The notes beneath the pieces are model-generated. The model ran no database searches, was not told the origin of the DNA, and worked only from the letters and a program-made list of their open reading frames with translations. A stretch of DNA of 64,000 nucleotides. Source: Cryobacterium frigoriphilum (GTDB lineage Bacteria; Actinomycetota; Actinomycetes; Actinomycetales; Microbacteriaceae). The DNA lies in NCBI RefSeq assembly GCF_004403305.1, contig NZ_SOHE01000074.1, forward strand, positions 1-64,000. The letters run 5' to 3'. The position numbers and the translations under genes are program-made. Numbering within the stretch: the first letter of the stretch is position 1; each line of letters begins with the position of its first letter. Positions 1 to 8,493 of the stretch are shown piece by piece.

Positions 1-2
1 CC

Positions 3-809
3 ACCACCGGCACCACCGGAACCACGGGCACCACCAACGGTGAAGACAGCACCCTCGGCGGAACCCAGGTCACCCCCGACGTGACCGCACCGGTCACCGC
101 TCAGGGCAACGCCATCAGCATCCTCGGCGACTCCACCTCCACCGGAACCACCACGGCCCCCACCACCGGAACCACCGGAACCACGGGCACCACCAACGGT
201 GAAGACAGCACCCTCGGCGGAACCCAGGTCACCCCCGACCTGACCACCCCGGTCACCGCTCAGGGCAACGCCATCAGCATCCTCGGCGACAGCACCTCCA
301 CCGGTACCAGCACGGCCCCCACCACCGGAACCACGGGCACCACCAACGGTGAAGACAGCACCCTCGGCGGAACCCAGGTCACCCCCGACGTGACCGCACC
401 GGTCACCGTTCAGGGCAACGCCATCAGCATCCTCGGCGACAGCACCTCCACCGGAACCACCACGGCCCCGGTCACCGGAACCACGGGCACCACGGGAACG
501 ACCGGAACGACCGGAACAACCGGAACAACCGCCGGCGCAACAACAACCGGCACCACGACAACCGGCGCAACCGTGACCGCGGGAGTGACGGCATCCGTCG
601 CCACCGGCTCGAACACCAACACGGGCAGCCTCACCGGAGTGGGAACCGACAACGCCAACCTCGTCGGCAGCTCCACTGCCGGTCTGACGGTCACGTCCCT
701 CGCCACGGCCGGATTCGATGAGTCCCCGATGTTGGCCATCGCCCTGCTTCTTCCCCTGCTGGGAATGGGCCTGTTGATGAGTAACCGTTACCGCACCGCG
801 CGCCTGTAA
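3..809 (+). CDS. Chaplin-like repetitive surface protein (5' end outside window)
   Basis: The frame is open from the window edge to the TAA at 807-809, so only the C-terminal ~268 residues are seen; an internal ATG at 81 is not the real start. Three near-identical units of 50-53 residues each contain NGEDSTLGGTQVTPD, then PVT-x-QGNAISILGDS, then a Thr/Gly-rich spacer (TTGTTGTT). The GNAISILGDS core resembles the GN-x(V/I)xVIG core of chaplin domains, but the Cys residues common in chaplins are absent. After the repeats comes a Thr/Gly low-complexity stretch, then a hydrophobic segment (SPMLAIALLLPLLGMGLLM) and a short basic tail (NRYRTARL), which is a membrane or wall anchor layout without a visible LPxTG motif. 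Seen: repeats and anchor. Inferred: an exported, surface-anchored, possibly aggregating protein. The chaplin link rests on motif likeness only. Confidence 0.6.
   Translation, partial: TTGTTGTTGTTNGEDSTLGGTQVTPDVTAPVTAQGNAISILGDSTSTGTTTAPTTGTTGTTGTTNGEDSTLGGTQVTPDLTTPVTAQGNAISILGDSTSTGTSTAPTTGTTGTTNGEDSTLGGTQVTPDVTAPVTVQGNAISILGDSTSTGTTTAPVTGTTGTTGTTGTTGTTGTTAGATTTGTTTTGATVTAGVTASVATGSNTNTGSLTGVGTDNANLVGSSTAGLTVTSLATAGFDESPMLAIALLLPLLGMGLLMSNRYRTARL
36..503 (+). repeat. Three in-frame tandem units within the chaplin-like gene
   Basis: Units begin at 36, 195 and 345 (each at the codon run for NGEDS) and are 159, 150 and about 159 bp long, with near-identical DNA. The length difference between units 1 and 2 is one Gly-Thr-Thr block. 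A run of short ACCGGAACG/ACCGGAACA repeats follows (about 490-540). Such identity at the DNA level favours copy-number change by recombination or slippage. Confidence 0.85.
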
Positions 810-821
810 GGCTCGCCTTAC
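806..821. terminator. Short perfect hairpin over the stop codon of the chaplin-like gene
   Basis: GTAAGGC (806-812) and GCCTTAC (815-821) are perfect inverse complements with a 2-nt gap, and the TAA stop lies inside the left arm. There is no T-tract, so a terminator role is only possible. The rest of the gap to 1039 shows no convincing gene. Confidence 0.3.
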
Positions 822-1039
822 CGCACAAATGTAGCGCCCCATCCACCGGGCGTTTCGGCCCACGAGACCGGAGCGCCCGGTTTGGCGCGCCCGCCGCGGC
901 CACGCACTGGACAATCCCCCGCTTGAATACGTGCACGAATCACGTCCTCAACCGACTCATTTTCTCTGTCGGGATCTCGAACGCAGATTTGATATTGCTC
1001 CTGGTTTTTCTGAATATTACTCGCGTTTGAGGGTCGTGT

Positions 1040-2653
1040 GTGAGAAAATTGGGTATGACGAATTCAGAGGAAATTCCTGATGAGAAGTCTGATAGTGAGG
1101 CTTCTCTCCCTGTCCCACCGAGTGATGTACCGAATACAGAAACGAACTCCGTTGCAAATCCTGTCAGTCCTGAGGCGGATGCCGCAGCCCCTGTCCCGGC
1201 TGCCTCTGATGCGCTCGGTGACGAGTGTGATCCGGTCGCTGACGGCACCTGGGGGCAAGCGTGGGGATTGGGCATGGAGGCGTGCAACCGACTGCTCGAC
1301 CGGGTCGATGATGCCCGCCGACTGATGTCCCGGGCGGCGGCCGACCAGGCGGTGGCGTTGGATGCCGCGCAGACACACATGCGCAGCCTGTTGCTGCCGG
1401 GAAAACCGGTCGCGGACTCTGAGGGGCGCGGGCCGGCTCGGGATGCGTCGGGGCGGGTGATTCCGCGGTGGTCGCCCGAGACGATCGCGACCGAGACCCT
1501 CGTGTCCGAGGTCAGCGCCCTGCTGCGGCAGTCCCACGACAGCACGAAACAACTGCTGTGGGAGAGTGAGCAGCTCGTGCAGCACCTGCCCGCGACCCTC
1601 GCGCTGTTGCGGGCCGGGGACATCAGTTACTGGCATGCGCAGATCATGGTCGCGCAGTCATCCCAACTGCCGGAGGCTCTGTTCGCGGAGTTTGAGAAGA
1701 AAGTTCTGACAGATGCCGAATGGCTCTCGGCCGAGCAGTTGCGGCGCCGCGCGGTGCGGGTACGGGAACGCCTCAACCCGGAATCGATCACCCGGCGGCA
1801 CAAGAAGGCCCTCAGCGAGCGGTGGGTGCGTCTGACCGACACCGACGACGGCATGAGTTACCTCGAGATGTATGTCAGCAGTGATGACGCCCACGCGATC
1901 ACGAACCGCATCACGACCGAGGCCCGCGCCCTGCGCCGCGCGGCCGCCGGCACCGACGACACCCGCACCCAGGCCCAGTTCCGTGCCGACATCGCCACCG
2001 ACCTGCTACTGGAAGGCGTCACCGCGAGTGGCCTCGGCCACGGCGTGCGCGCCACCGTACACCTCACCGTGCCGGCGATGACGCTCATGGGTCACAGCGA
2101 CGAACCCGGCCTCCTCGACGGTGTGCAACCCATCGACCCCGAAACCGCCCGGCGCCTGGCCGGCACGGCGACCGGGTTCACCCGACTGCTCGTGCACCCC
2201 GAAACCGGCGTCGTACTCTCCGTCGGCCGCGACCGCTACCACGTACCGGCCGGACTGCGCAAAGCGGTCGAGATTCGTGACCTCGGCTGCCGCGCCCCGG
2301 GCTGCACCCGCCCCGCCGGACACGACGACGTCGACCACACCCACGACTGGGCCCTCGGCGGCGAAACCAACCTACAGAACCTCGCCCTGCTCTGCCGATA
2401 CAGCCACCGACTCAAGCACGAGACCGGGTGGCAAGTCAGCCAAGACAAAAAGGGCACCCTGCACTGGATCAGCCCCGCCGGACGCCACTACCCCACCTTC
2501 CCCGAACCCCGAATGAGCCCACCCGACCTCACAGCAATCACGAAGACCAAGAAACAGATCACAGCCGAACTCGAAGCCCTCGAACCCCGACCACTCACCC
2601 ACGACGAACTCTGGGCACTCACCATCCCCACCGACGAAACCATCCCCTTCTAA
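1040..2653 (+). CDS. DUF222 / HNH endonuclease-domain protein (13E12-repeat type)
   Basis: A 537-residue protein with an acidic low-complexity N-terminus (~1-60), a central alpha-helical DUF222 region (~70-370) and a C-terminal HNH nuclease module. That module has the order C-x4-C, then DHTHDWALGG, then N-LQNLALLCRYSHRLKH, which are the zinc-binding Cys pair and catalytic His/Asn/His pattern. Proteins of this architecture occur in many copies in Microbacteriaceae and mycobacteria; their biological role is not settled, and mobile or intron-like homing has been suggested. The start could be GTG at 1040 or ATG at 1055; no strong Shine-Dalgarno decides it. The gene stands alone, with DNA on both sides reading as ordinary intergenic sequence. 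Confidence 0.85.
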   Translation: MRKLGMTNSEEIPDEKSDSEASLPVPPSDVPNTETNSVANPVSPEADAAAPVPAASDALGDECDPVADGTWGQAWGLGMEACNRLLDRVDDARRLMSRAAADQAVALDAAQTHMRSLLLPGKPVADSEGRGPARDASGRVIPRWSPETIATETLVSEVSALLRQSHDSTKQLLWESEQLVQHLPATLALLRAGDISYWHAQIMVAQSSQLPEALFAEFEKKVLTDAEWLSAEQLRRRAVRVRERLNPESITRRHKKALSERWVRLTDTDDGMSYLEMYVSSDDAHAITNRITTEARALRRAAAGTDDTRTQAQFRADIATDLLLEGVTASGLGHGVRATVHLTVPAMTLMGHSDEPGLLDGVQPIDPETARRLAGTATGFTRLLVHPETGVVLSVGRDRYHVPAGLRKAVEIRDLGCRAPGCTRPAGHDDVDHTHDWALGGETNLQNLALLCRYSHRLKHETGWQVSQDKKGTLHWISPAGRHYPTFPEPRMSPPDLTAITKTKKQITAELEALEPRPLTHDELWALTIPTDETIPF

Positions 2654-2725
2654 ATTTCGTTCGGGCCGCGATCGGTTGATAATCTGCGGTAGCCAGCCCC
2701 TTCTCGCGGTGCAACACTGTGCCCC

Positions 2726-3466
2726 ATGACCGAGTCAATGCGCCCTGATGAGACCCCCGCCCCGCACTATTCCGGACTCACAGCGCTGTTCATCAACTGC
2801 ACCCTCAAACGCAGCCCCGAAGTCAGCAATACGCAGGGCATCATCGATCTGAGCGCTCGCCTGATGCGGGCTCAGGGAGTCTCGGTGGAGACCATCCGGG
2901 CCATCGACCACGACATCGCCACCGGTGTGTACCCCGACATGACCGAACACGGCTGGGCGACGGATGCCTGGCCCGGCCTGTTTCCGAAGGTGCAGGCCGC
3001 CGACATTCTCGTACTGGCCGGCCCGATCTGGCTCGGCGACAACGGCTCGGTTACGCGTCAGATCGTGGAACGCCTGTATGCGCACTCGGGCGAGTTCAAC
3101 GACAAGGGCCAGTACATCTACTACGGCAAGGTCGGCGGTGCGATCATCACCGGCAACGAGGATGGAGTCAAGCACTGCACCTCGAACCTGCTCTACAGCC
3201 TGCAGCACATCGGCTACACGATTCCGCCGGGCGCCGACAGCGGCTGGATCGGGGAGATCGGCCCGGGGCCGAGCTACCTCGACCCCGACTCAGGCGGCCC
3301 TGAAAACGAATTCACCAACCGCAACACCACATTCATGAGCTGGAACCTCATGCACCTCGCGGCGATGCTGAAGGCCGCCGGCGGCATACCCGCATACGGC
3401 AATCTGCGTCAGAACTGGGATTCGGGTGAACGCTTCGGCTTCACAGCCAATCCCGAATACCGCTGA
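2726..3466 (+). CDS. Flavodoxin-fold NAD(P)H-dependent oxidoreductase
   Basis: A 246-residue soluble protein with a flavodoxin-like fold: LTALFINCTLKRSPEVSNT at residues ~19-37 fits the FMN-phosphate loop (beta-strand then T/S-rich turn), and ILVLAGPIWLGDNGSVTRQ at ~93-111 is the second flavin contact typical of the NADPH-dependent FMN reductase/WrbA-like group. The C-terminus (~150-246) is longer than in minimal flavodoxins and includes GAIITGNEDG, another flavin-contact loop. The start ATG at 2726 fits the family alignment. It probably reduces a quinone, flavin or similar small electrophile. The esterase gene follows 90 bp downstream on the same strand with its own ribosome-binding site, so co-transcription is possible but not shown. 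Confidence 0.8.
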   Translation: MTESMRPDETPAPHYSGLTALFINCTLKRSPEVSNTQGIIDLSARLMRAQGVSVETIRAIDHDIATGVYPDMTEHGWATDAWPGLFPKVQAADILVLAGPIWLGDNGSVTRQIVERLYAHSGEFNDKGQYIYYGKVGGAIITGNEDGVKHCTSNLLYSLQHIGYTIPPGADSGWIGEIGPGPSYLDPDSGGPENEFTNRNTTFMSWNLMHLAAMLKAAGGIPAYGNLRQNWDSGERFGFTANPEYR

Positions 3467-3556
3467 CATCCGATTCACGACACGACAGCACAACCGGGAA
3501 GGGCACGACAGGTACGAGCAGGGAGTACGCGGTACAACGGCATCGAAGGAGCGCGC

Positions 3557-5290
3557 ATGGGCATCCAGGTCATTCCAGAACCCGCCGAACCGCTCGCATC
3601 CGTCGCCGAGGTGCGCGGCCGCTTCGACGTGCACGTCACCGGCGGCATCGTGCGCGGCGTGCAGGAAGGTGATGTACTTGCTTGGCGTGGCATGCCCTAC
3701 GCGGCTCCCCCAGTGGGTGCACTGCGCTTTCGGGCGCCCCAACCGGTGCCTTCGTGGCCCGGGATGCGTGACGCCTCGAGCTTCGGAAACGTGGCTCCGC
3801 AGGTCTACAAGGGCCAGTTTCGCGGCGCCGACCCCCGCACCCCCTCGGGCGAGGACTGCCTGAGCATCAACGTTCAGTGTCCCGTTGTTCCGCGCCGCAA
3901 GCGGCTCGCCATGCCGGTGATGGTCTTCATCCACGGGGGCGGCTACAGCACCGGCGGGTCACACGACTACTCCGGTCAGGGCACCGGTTTCGTGCTCAGC
4001 GGTCGGGTCATCTACGTCAGCTTCAACTATCGGCTCGGCGCCCTGGGCTACCTCGACTTCAGTCGCTATTCCACCGCCGAGCGCCCCTTCGACAGCAATC
4101 TCGGGCTACGCGATCAGGTCGCCGCGCTCGAATGGGTGCGGGATAACATTCGGGCCTTCGGCGGCAATCCGCACAACGTCACGGTCGTCGGCGAGTCGGC
4201 CGGAGCCAACGCCATTCTGACCCTTATGACCACACCCGCCGCGCATGGGCTGTTCGCCAGGGCGATCGCGCAGAGTCCGCCGGCGGATGCCGCCTATTCC
4301 CCCGAACAGACCGCCGCCTGGGCCGCTGAATTCGTGGAGGAATTGCGAGCGAGGATCTTCTCGCCCGGCACCGCCGAACCCGTTCCGGTGCCGACCTCAA
4401 CCGGCGGTGTCCGACTCGGCGTACTGAGCCTGCTCAAAAATGCGCTGCCTCGATCGGCCGCGACACCGGCTGCGATCGGAGTTGCCGGGCCGGTGGTCAC
4501 TCTGTTCGCTGACCCTGAACCACGGCTGAGCCCGGCCGAACTGCTGAGCACGGCGTCGGCCACGAACCTGACTCTGGCCGCGCTCGCCTTGCAGGTGCGC
4601 ACGCCCGATTCAACGCCCGGCACGTTTTGTCTGGCCCCGGTCGTCGACGGTGATTTTCTGCCCGAACGACCACTCGACGCATTTCGGGCCGGGCGCGCAC
4701 ATCGCGTACCGCTCATCATCGGCACCAACGACCGCGAAGGATCGATCTTTCGCGGCCGGGCCGATGTGCTGCCCCGGTCGCCGGGGCGCATTCGAGCGTT
4801 GTTTCAGCAGGCTCCGACGGCGAGTCGCGATCCGATGCGCGCGGCCTATCCGGGGCTGCCGATGACACGAGCGGCGGCGGATTTCGGGGGCGATTACGCG
4901 TTCTGGTACCCCACTGTGACGGTCGCCGATCGTCACGCCCGCCACGCCCGCGTGCACGTCTACCGCTTCGACAACGCACCGCGACTCGTTCATCTGCTCG
5001 GCATCGATGCAACCCACGGCATAGAAATGTATGCCCTGTTCAGCCTCGAAAACACACGCTTCGCCCGCACGATGACCTCGCTTGGCGGCCGCGAACCTTT
5101 CACCGATGCCGGTGAACGGATGCGCCGCCACTGGCTGCGCTTTGTCTGCACCGGAGTCCTCGACGATTCCTGGCCCGCCTACGACGAGCGCGACCGGCTG
5201 ACGCTTATCATCGATGACGTCGATCGAGTCGAATCCGATCCCCGCGGCGAGCGCCGCCGGGCCTGGCAGGCGTTTCGCCCGGCACTGTGA
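3557..5290 (+). CDS. Type-B carboxylesterase/lipase family protein
   Basis: A 577-residue alpha/beta hydrolase of the carboxylesterase B (PnbA-like) family. Visible elements are the N-terminal signature WRGMPYAAPPVGALRFR, EDCLSINV, the oxyanion-hole loop HGGGYSTGG, the nucleophile elbow VVGESAGA with catalytic Ser at residue 214, and a late His in ATHGIEMYALF. No signal peptide is visible, so the enzyme should be cytoplasmic. An AAGGAG-like ribosome-binding site lies about 8 nt before ATG 3557, which fixes the start. The family hydrolyses carboxylic esters and sometimes carbamates; the substrate cannot be told from the sequence. It faces the converging dehydrogenase gene with a hairpin between them. 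Confidence 0.9.
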   Translation: MGIQVIPEPAEPLASVAEVRGRFDVHVTGGIVRGVQEGDVLAWRGMPYAAPPVGALRFRAPQPVPSWPGMRDASSFGNVAPQVYKGQFRGADPRTPSGEDCLSINVQCPVVPRRKRLAMPVMVFIHGGGYSTGGSHDYSGQGTGFVLSGRVIYVSFNYRLGALGYLDFSRYSTAERPFDSNLGLRDQVAALEWVRDNIRAFGGNPHNVTVVGESAGANAILTLMTTPAAHGLFARAIAQSPPADAAYSPEQTAAWAAEFVEELRARIFSPGTAEPVPVPTSTGGVRLGVLSLLKNALPRSAATPAAIGVAGPVVTLFADPEPRLSPAELLSTASATNLTLAALALQVRTPDSTPGTFCLAPVVDGDFLPERPLDAFRAGRAHRVPLIIGTNDREGSIFRGRADVLPRSPGRIRALFQQAPTASRDPMRAAYPGLPMTRAAADFGGDYAFWYPTVTVADRHARHARVHVYRFDNAPRLVHLLGIDATHGIEMYALFSLENTRFARTMTSLGGREPFTDAGERMRRHWLRFVCTGVLDDSWPAYDERDRLTLIIDDVDRVESDPRGERRRAWQAFRPAL

Positions 5291-5344
5291 CTCGAGGCGA
5301 GAGACCCAGCAGGCCCGGCCCGGTGCGTGCTGAAGTACGGTCGT

Positions 5345-5374
5345 CGTGCCTTCGTTGTACCTCTCGAAGGCACG
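5345..5374. terminator. Perfect 10-bp stem-loop between convergent genes
   Basis: CGTGCCTTCG (5345-5354) and CGAAGGCACG (5365-5374) pair perfectly around a 10-nt loop. The element sits between the ends of the carboxylesterase (+) and the Gfo/Idh/MocA gene (-), where a shared bidirectional terminator is expected; the flanking A/T run is only four bases. Confidence 0.55.
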
Positions 5375-5414
5375 AAAATCGTGACTCACCGCCGGCACAG
5401 CAGCCGGAACCTGG

Positions 5415-6437
5415 TCAGAGCGTCACGACCGCGTTGGTGCGGGCGCTCTCGAAGGCGGCGTCGAGTACCTCGAGCGTACGCACCCCCTCGCTCGCCGGCA
5501 CCGGCTGCGGGCCTTCGCCACGCACCGCGCGGGCGAACTCGGTGTAGAAGTCCGCGTAGTTGCCCTGCCGCGACGGGATCACCTCGCTGCCCGCATCCGT
5601 CGACAGCGTGCCCCAGAACTCGGGCTCGTCGAACCCCCACGCGGCGGGGTCGTCGAGCGGACGGCGGCCGGCGAACAGGGCCTGCGCCTGCACGTCGGTG
5701 CCCGAGGCCACGTAGCTGCCGTCGCTGCCATAGGCCCGAAACTCGCGGGTGGCGGTGTGGTTGAGCTTGCTCGAAGACACCGTCGAGACCACTCCCGACT
5801 CATGGGTGAGCGTCACGACGAAGCCGCAGTCGATCCTGTCGCCGAACCGGTCGGTGTAGTCGAGGGTCGCATAGACGCTCGCGACCGGCCCCAGCAGCCA
5901 CAGCATCTGGTCGAGCAGGTGGCTGCCGACATCACGCAGCAACCCACCGGTCGGGCCCGTCTCCATCGTTCGGGGGTCGTCGAGGTCCATGAGCGAGTGC
6001 ACCCGCCACAGCTCACCGAGGCGGCCGCCCGAGACGACGGATGCGAGGGTCACCAGATCCGCGTCGCGGCGCCGGTTGTGGTACACGTTGAGCACAACGC
6101 CGGCCCGCTCAGCCGCGGCTGCGAGTTCACGCCCACCCGCGGCATCCGGTGCGAAAGGTTTATCGGCCACGACGTGCACCCCGGCCGCGATGGCCTCGAG
6201 CACGAGTCCTCGGCGGGTGGTCGGCGGCGTCGTGATCGTGACGGCATCTACCCCCACGGCCAACAGCGCGCTGAGACTCGGGTAGATCGGGACGCCCGGC
6301 AGATCGGCCCGAACCTCCAGGCGTTTCTCCTCGGACCGCGCCACCACGCCGACGAGCTCGAGGCCATCGGCCGCCTGAATGAAGGGGGCGTGAAAGTGCT
6401 TTCCACCCGTTCCGTAGCCGACGAGCCCAACGCGCAT
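5415..6437 (-). CDS. Gfo/Idh/MocA family NAD(P)-dependent oxidoreductase
   Basis: A 340-residue dehydrogenase. The Rossmann motif is at the N-terminus (MRVGLVGYGTGGKHFHAPF), followed by ITTPPTTRRGLVLEAI and the family's VVADKPFAPD, equivalent to the EKP motif, with Lys in the usual place. The C-terminal half is the alpha/beta substrate domain, with DVGSHLLDQMLWL giving the usual G-x-H-xx-D active-site pattern. I chose ATG 6437 rather than an upstream codon because an AGAGGA ribosome-binding site precedes it and the Rossmann strand starts there. It lies 62 bp after the ABC permease on the same strand, so it probably acts on the imported sugar, inositol-like polyol or a derivative. The exact substrate is unknown. 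Confidence 0.88.
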   Translation of the reverse strand: MRVGLVGYGTGGKHFHAPFIQAADGLELVGVVARSEEKRLEVRADLPGVPIYPSLSALLAVGVDAVTITTPPTTRRGLVLEAIAAGVHVVADKPFAPDAAGGRELAAAAERAGVVLNVYHNRRRDADLVTLASVVSGGRLGELWRVHSLMDLDDPRTMETGPTGGLLRDVGSHLLDQMLWLLGPVASVYATLDYTDRFGDRIDCGFVVTLTHESGVVSTVSSSKLNHTATREFRAYGSDGSYVASGTDVQAQALFAGRRPLDDPAAWGFDEPEFWGTLSTDAGSEVIPSRQGNYADFYTEFARAVRGEGPQPVPASEGVRTLEVLDAAFESARTNAVVTL

Positions 6438-6499
6438 GATGATTCCTCTCGAGAACCGACACAGCCGACTCCGCTGTCGGCGTCTGCCCAATGTAGCCG

Positions 6500-7423
6500 C
6501 TAGCTCTTGACCGAACCGCTCATGAGACCGCCGATGAAGTACTTGCCCAGAATGATGTAGACCAGCAGCGTCGGCAACGACGCGATGAGAGCACCGGCCA
6601 TTGCCGTGCCGTAATTGGCCAGCTGAGCGCCCTGAGCGAGGTTGTTCAGCGCGAGGGAGACCGGGCCACCGGCGGTGTCAGACAGAAACATGGCAAACAG
6701 AAAGTCGTTCCACGCGTTCGTGAACTGCCAGATGATGGTCACGACGAAGCCCGGAAGCGACAGCGGCAGCACGATCGACCAGTAGGTGCGCATCATGCCG
6801 GCGCCATCCACCCGCGATGCCTCCATGAGCTCCATCGGGATGCTCACGTAGTAGTTGCGAAAGATCAGCGTGCAGATCGGAAGCCCGTAGATGATGTGCA
6901 CGAGCAGCAGGGTGGAGATATCGCTCGGCAGACCCAGTGTCGATTTCATCTGAACGAGCGGCGTCATCACCGCCTGGTAGGGAATGAACATGCCGAAGAG
7001 AATGAACGTGAACACGAGGTTTGCGTGCGGAAAACGCCAGCGCGAGAGCACAAACCCGTTCATAGATCCGAGCAGCGCCGATATCAGCGCGGCGGGGATC
7101 GCGAGCAGAAACGTGCGCCCAAGCGACGGAGCCAGCGCCGTGTACGCGGCCGACCAGTTGTCGAATCCGGTCGCCCCGCCCGGAGTCTCCGACTGCCACG
7201 GCCACCGCACGGGCAGCCCCCACGAGGTAGCAGGGTTGACGTCGGCGGGAGGTTTGAGGCTCGTGACGATGAGCACGTAGACCGGAATCATCACGATGAA
7301 CACGAACACGACGAGCATCGTGTATTTCAGGGTGCGCCCGATGGAGAATCCGCGCCGCGGGCGCAGCGCGGGTGCGAGGGGAAGCGGTGCGGGCGCGGTG
7401 CGGGGCTTCTCGGTGAGGGTCAT
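6500..7423 (-). CDS. Carbohydrate ABC transporter permease, MalG type
   Basis: A 307-residue inner-membrane permease. The first membrane segment is at ~32-54 (LKYTMLVVFVFIVMIPVYVLIV), four to five more follow, and the cytoplasmic EAA loop is seen in MELMEASRVDGAGMMRTYWSIVLPLSLPG, the coupling helix that contacts the ATPase. The typical long periplasmic loop between segments 1 and 2 is present. Its start overlaps the stop of the MalF-type gene by 4 bp (ATGA), indicating translational coupling. No ATPase is encoded nearby, so the system probably uses a shared MsmK/MsiK-type ATPase encoded elsewhere, as is common for actinobacterial sugar importers. Confidence 0.92.
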   Translation of the reverse strand: MTLTEKPRTAPAPLPLAPALRPRRGFSIGRTLKYTMLVVFVFIVMIPVYVLIVTSLKPPADVNPATSWGLPVRWPWQSETPGGATGFDNWSAAYTALAPSLGRTFLLAIPAALISALLGSMNGFVLSRWRFPHANLVFTFILFGMFIPYQAVMTPLVQMKSTLGLPSDISTLLLVHIIYGLPICTLIFRNYYVSIPMELMEASRVDGAGMMRTYWSIVLPLSLPGFVVTIIWQFTNAWNDFLFAMFLSDTAGGPVSLALNNLAQGAQLANYGTAMAGALIASLPTLLVYIILGKYFIGGLMSGSVKS

Positions 7424-8310
7424 CGGTTCGCCTTCTCGGATCGGGCGGTCTGAATGAGGTAGGGAATGATGAACACACTGGCGAGCAACAGCAGGATCGT
7501 GGCGATCGTTGCCGACTTCGCGTAGTCATTGCTCGTGAGCGTGATCCACATGTAGGTCGCCGGGACCTCGGTCTGATAAATCGAACCGGTCACGCTCATG
7601 ATCAGGTCAAACACCTTGAGCGACATGTGACTCACGATGATCAGCGCGCTGAGCGCGATCGGGCTCAGCTGCGGAAAAATCACGTAGCGGTAGAGCTTCA
7701 ATTCGCTCGCGCCGTCCATGCGGGCGGCCTCGCGCAGTTCCTCAGGGATGCCACGGAATCCGGCGAGAAAGAGCGCCATGACATAGCCCGACAGCTGCCA
7801 GATGGCCGGCAGCGCGATGGCTGCCATGCCCCAGGTCGGCTCGTTCCACCAGGAGTTCTGCAGAAAGCCGAGGCCGAACGTCTCCAGGATGCGGTTGAGC
7901 CCGGATGCCCGGTCCCCCTCGGCACTGTTGAGCAGCCAGCGCCACACGACACCGGAGGCGACGAACGAGACCGCCATCGGGAACAAATAGACCGAGCGAA
8001 AGATGCCCTCCGCGCTGACACCCTTGTCAAGCATCCAAGCCCACAGAAAGCCGAAGAGCATCGTGCCGGCGATGAACACCACCGTGAATACGGCGAGGTT
8101 GGCCAGCGAGTGCAGAAACCGATCCTCAGCCAGCAGCGCCGTGTAGTTGTCCAGGCCCACGAACTCGGTGGCCGGAACGAGGCTCGTACGGTTGGTCAAG
8201 GACACGCGCACGTTTGCGGCGATCAGGCCGTAGACGAAGATGCCCAGAATGATGATGGTGGGGGCCAGCAGCAAGAGCGGCGGTCCCCAGTTACGTACTC
8301 CTTTGCGCAC
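7420..8310 (-). CDS. Carbohydrate ABC transporter permease, MalF type
   Basis: A 296-residue permease with about six membrane segments, the first at ~9-32 (WGPPLLLLAPTIIILGIFVYGLI). The EAA coupling motif is in ELREAARMDGASELKLYRYVIFPQLSP. GTG at 8310 is the likely start, as it is preceded by an AAGGGG ribosome-binding site at a good distance. It forms the heterodimeric membrane channel with the MalG-type neighbour. The 183-bp gap to the solute-binding gene holds a hairpin and a tandem repeat array, so permease expression is probably lower than that of the binding protein. Confidence 0.92.
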   Translation of the reverse strand: MRKGVRNWGPPLLLLAPTIIILGIFVYGLIAANVRVSLTNRTSLVPATEFVGLDNYTALLAEDRFLHSLANLAVFTVVFIAGTMLFGFLWAWMLDKGVSAEGIFRSVYLFPMAVSFVASGVVWRWLLNSAEGDRASGLNRILETFGLGFLQNSWWNEPTWGMAAIALPAIWQLSGYVMALFLAGFRGIPEELREAARMDGASELKLYRYVIFPQLSPIALSALIIVSHMSLKVFDLIMSVTGSIYQTEVPATYMWITLTSNDYAKSATIATILLLLASVFIIPYLIQTARSEKANR

Positions 8311-8335
8311 AGCGCGCCCCTTCGATGAATCCGCA

Positions 8336-8447
8336 CAGTAGATAGTTCGCGCAGTAGTTAGTTCGCGCAGTAGTTAGTTCGCGCAGTAGTTAGTTCGCGC
8401 AGTAGTTAGTTCGCGCAGTCGTTGATTCGCGCAGTAGTTAGTTCGCG
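8336..8447. repeat. Seven tandem copies of a 16-bp unit
   Basis: The unit CAGTAGTTAGTTCGCG occurs at 8336, 8352, 8368, 8384, 8400, 8416 and 8432. Copies 2-5 and 7 are identical; copy 1 has GATAG in place of GTTAG, and copy 6 reads CAGTCGTTGATTCGCG. The array lies between the permease ribosome-binding region and the terminator-like hairpin. Length polymorphism between strains would be expected. Confidence 0.95.
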
Positions 8448-8449
8448 CA

Positions 8450-8480
8450 GCAGAGGGCGGAGCAACGCTCCGCCCTCTGC
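8450..8480 (-). terminator. Strong hairpin after the solute-binding protein gene
   Basis: Left arm 8450-8463 and right arm 8467-8480 pair perfectly over 14 bp with a 3-nt AAC loop. It begins 14 bp past the stop codon of the solute-binding protein gene. In sugar ABC operons such a hairpin commonly protects the upstream mRNA and limits read-through into the permeases. There is no T-tract, so it may act mainly as a 3' mRNA stabiliser or partial terminator. Confidence 0.75.
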
Positions 8481-8493
8481 GAGATGTGTCGGG

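Noticed and set aside
8336-8447. Possible CRISPR array
   Set aside because: The repeats are directly adjacent 16-bp units without spacers and no cas genes are near.
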